Below are positions 5,688 to 6,582 of a DNA stretch of 6,582 nt, piece by piece; the first letter of the stretch is position 1; the number at the start of each line of letters is the position of its first letter. The translations under genes were made by a program, and so were the position numbers. The notes under the pieces were generated by a model. It ran no database searches. It saw only the letters and a list, made by a program, of their open reading frames with translations, and was not told the origin of the DNA. The stretch spans positions 1 to 6,582 of the forward strand of contig JAHLWT010000237.1 in the NCBI GenBank assembly GCA_019057775.1. The letters run 5' to 3'. Source of the stretch: Promethearchaeota archaeon (GTDB lineage: Archaea; Asgardarchaeota; Lokiarchaeia; Sigynarchaeales; SOKP01).

Positions 5688-6572
5688 TTAAGGCCACCAG
5701 CCAACCGGGAATCCTAATATGAGAATGAAGAGTTGGATTCCAATCGGTATAAATATAGGATTTAGAAGGTTATCAGCTGTGAATACTGGGAAATAATCTG
5801 TTATAAAGAAAATTACAACTCCAATTATGGCATATATTGGCCCGATTAGAATCATTCCTATAATATATGCTACAAACATACCAGCAAGAAAGCCCTCCAC
5901 GGATTTAGTGTCTTTACTTCTAACTATTACTTTATGTTTTCCATATTTTCTTCCAATTAAAGCGGCTGTAGCATCAGAAAGACAAGCAATTAGTGTTCCG
6001 GTAAAAAACGCTAATATATGGACTAAACCTAACATGTAAAGCATATATGAAAAAACCATTCCAGTAATAAGATAAATATGTGGTCCAGCGGCATTTTTTT
6101 CCTTATTTCTTAGCATCGATCTTGATAAGAAGTTAAATAAAGAATATTCGGGGCTCCATATGATTCGTATTAAATCTGATATAATAGCTAATATTAATGC
6201 CCCAATTAACGCCATCATGGTTAAGTAAATAATTGAGATATTAAGGCCATCATGGAGATGGCTTTGGGGGGGATTAAAACCCTTCACAAAAGGAAATAAA
6301 GCAATATCACCCCATATTAATTCATATGCGGGTTTTATATCATTGATTAGCTGAATTACACTGTCACTGATGATCAATGTTATCGGGTATAAAACGAAAA
6401 ACCCAAAATATGCTACAGCAAGAAATAAACCCAACAAATGAAAACTCTTTCTTATCAACTCCATTTTATATGAAATCGTTGATCTATAAGGACTTTCAAT
6501 TGTCATCTTGATAATATATCTTTTTAATATTGATTTTTTTTCACTAGAAATGCCTGCGTTATCACTTTCCAT
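5688..6572 (-). CDS. integral-membrane dolichol/phytol kinase-family protein (CTP-dependent lipid kinase type)
   Basis: This polytopic membrane protein carries the hallmarks of the dolichol kinase / phytol kinase / CTP-dependent diacylglycerol kinase family. These are RKSFHLLG (41-48) before the first membrane span, AAGPHIYLITG (161-171), LSDATAALIGRKYG (198-211) with the conserved D..A...G..YG, KSVEGFLAG (223-231), and DNLLNPI (267-273). Likely membrane spans lie at about 44-69, 112-133, 165-183, 184-205, 228-246, 244-262 and 272-289. The family phosphorylates isoprenoid or lipid alcohols, usually with CTP. In archaea this could serve the dolichol-phosphate pool for glycosylation or lipid salvage, but the substrate is not readable. 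A hydrophilic loop of about 30 residues (81-110) follows the first span. The start is uncertain: ATG 6572 has CAGG directly abutting it, the frame is open to the window edge, and Met23 (6506) or Met37 (6464) are shorter options. It is the first visible gene of a pair with the phosphatase. Confidence 0.85.
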   Translation of the reverse strand: MESDNAGISSEKKSILKRYIIKMTIESPYRSTISYKMELIRKSFHLLGLFLAVAYFGFFVLYPITLIISDSVIQLINDIKPAYELIWGDIALFPFVKGFNPPQSHLHDGLNISIIYLTMMALIGALILAIISDLIRIIWSPEYSLFNFLSRSMLRNKEKNAAGPHIYLITGMVFSYMLYMLGLVHILAFFTGTLIACLSDATAALIGRKYGKHKVIVRSKDTKSVEGFLAGMFVAYIIGMILIGPIYAIIGVVIFFITDYFPVFTADNLLNPIFIPIGIQLFILILGFPVGWWP

Positions 6573-6582
6573 CCTGATTTTT

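Noticed and set aside
5827..6039. Plus-strand frame opposite the kinase gene
   Set aside because: Antisense to conserved kinase motifs, with no independent support.
1..6582. CRISPR array, tRNA, rRNA, insertion sequence or phage genes
   Set aside because: No spaced direct repeats, tRNA-like fold, transposase motif or terminal inverted repeats were found by reading both strands.

Overview
This AT-rich window reads as archaeal and most likely comes from an Asgard archaeon of the Lokiarchaeia/Heimdallarchaeia kind. The reasons are a Ras/Rab-type small GTPase, a free-standing Roadblock/LC7 protein and a long HEAT-repeat solenoid close together, a dolichol/phytol-kinase-type membrane enzyme, an oligo-T terminator, TATA-like boxes at leaderless spacing, and few Shine-Dalgarno sites. 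The lineage is an inference from gene content; no marker gene is present.

Layout. The left edge (1-86) holds the last 27 codons of an unrecognised plus-strand gene, followed by an oligo-T terminator. A plus-strand HEAT/PBS-lyase-repeat protein (222-1904) converges on a minus-strand Roadblock/LC7 protein (1938-2315). The Roadblock gene shares a 72-bp divergent promoter region with a plus-strand M20-family metallohydrolase homologue (2388-3782), which appears to have lost three of its five metal ligands. A 469-bp gap follows (3783-4251). It contains a small minus-strand reading frame with an intact start region that looks like the 5' stump of a decayed gene, and a 12-bp palindrome ahead of the next gene. 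Next comes the small GTPase (4252-4800, plus). It converges on a minus-strand pair: an integral-membrane kinase of the dolichol kinase family (5688-6572 or beyond the right edge) and, 24 bp downstream of it, a NagD-type HAD phosphatase (4818-5663).

How they may work together. In established systems Roadblock proteins bind or regulate Ras-like GTPases (MglB with MglA, Ragulator with Rag), and HEAT solenoids serve as protein-binding scaffolds. The HEAT, Roadblock and GTPase genes could therefore belong to one signalling or trafficking circuit, although they are three separate transcription units here. The kinase and phosphatase look like a true operon and suggest a phosphorylation/dephosphorylation step on an isoprenoid alcohol or small lipid precursor. 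I found no CRISPR array, tRNA, rRNA, insertion sequence or phage gene. The best leads for something new are the ligand-depleted M20 protein, the DUF362-like stump, and the variant GTPase motifs beside a Roadblock gene.
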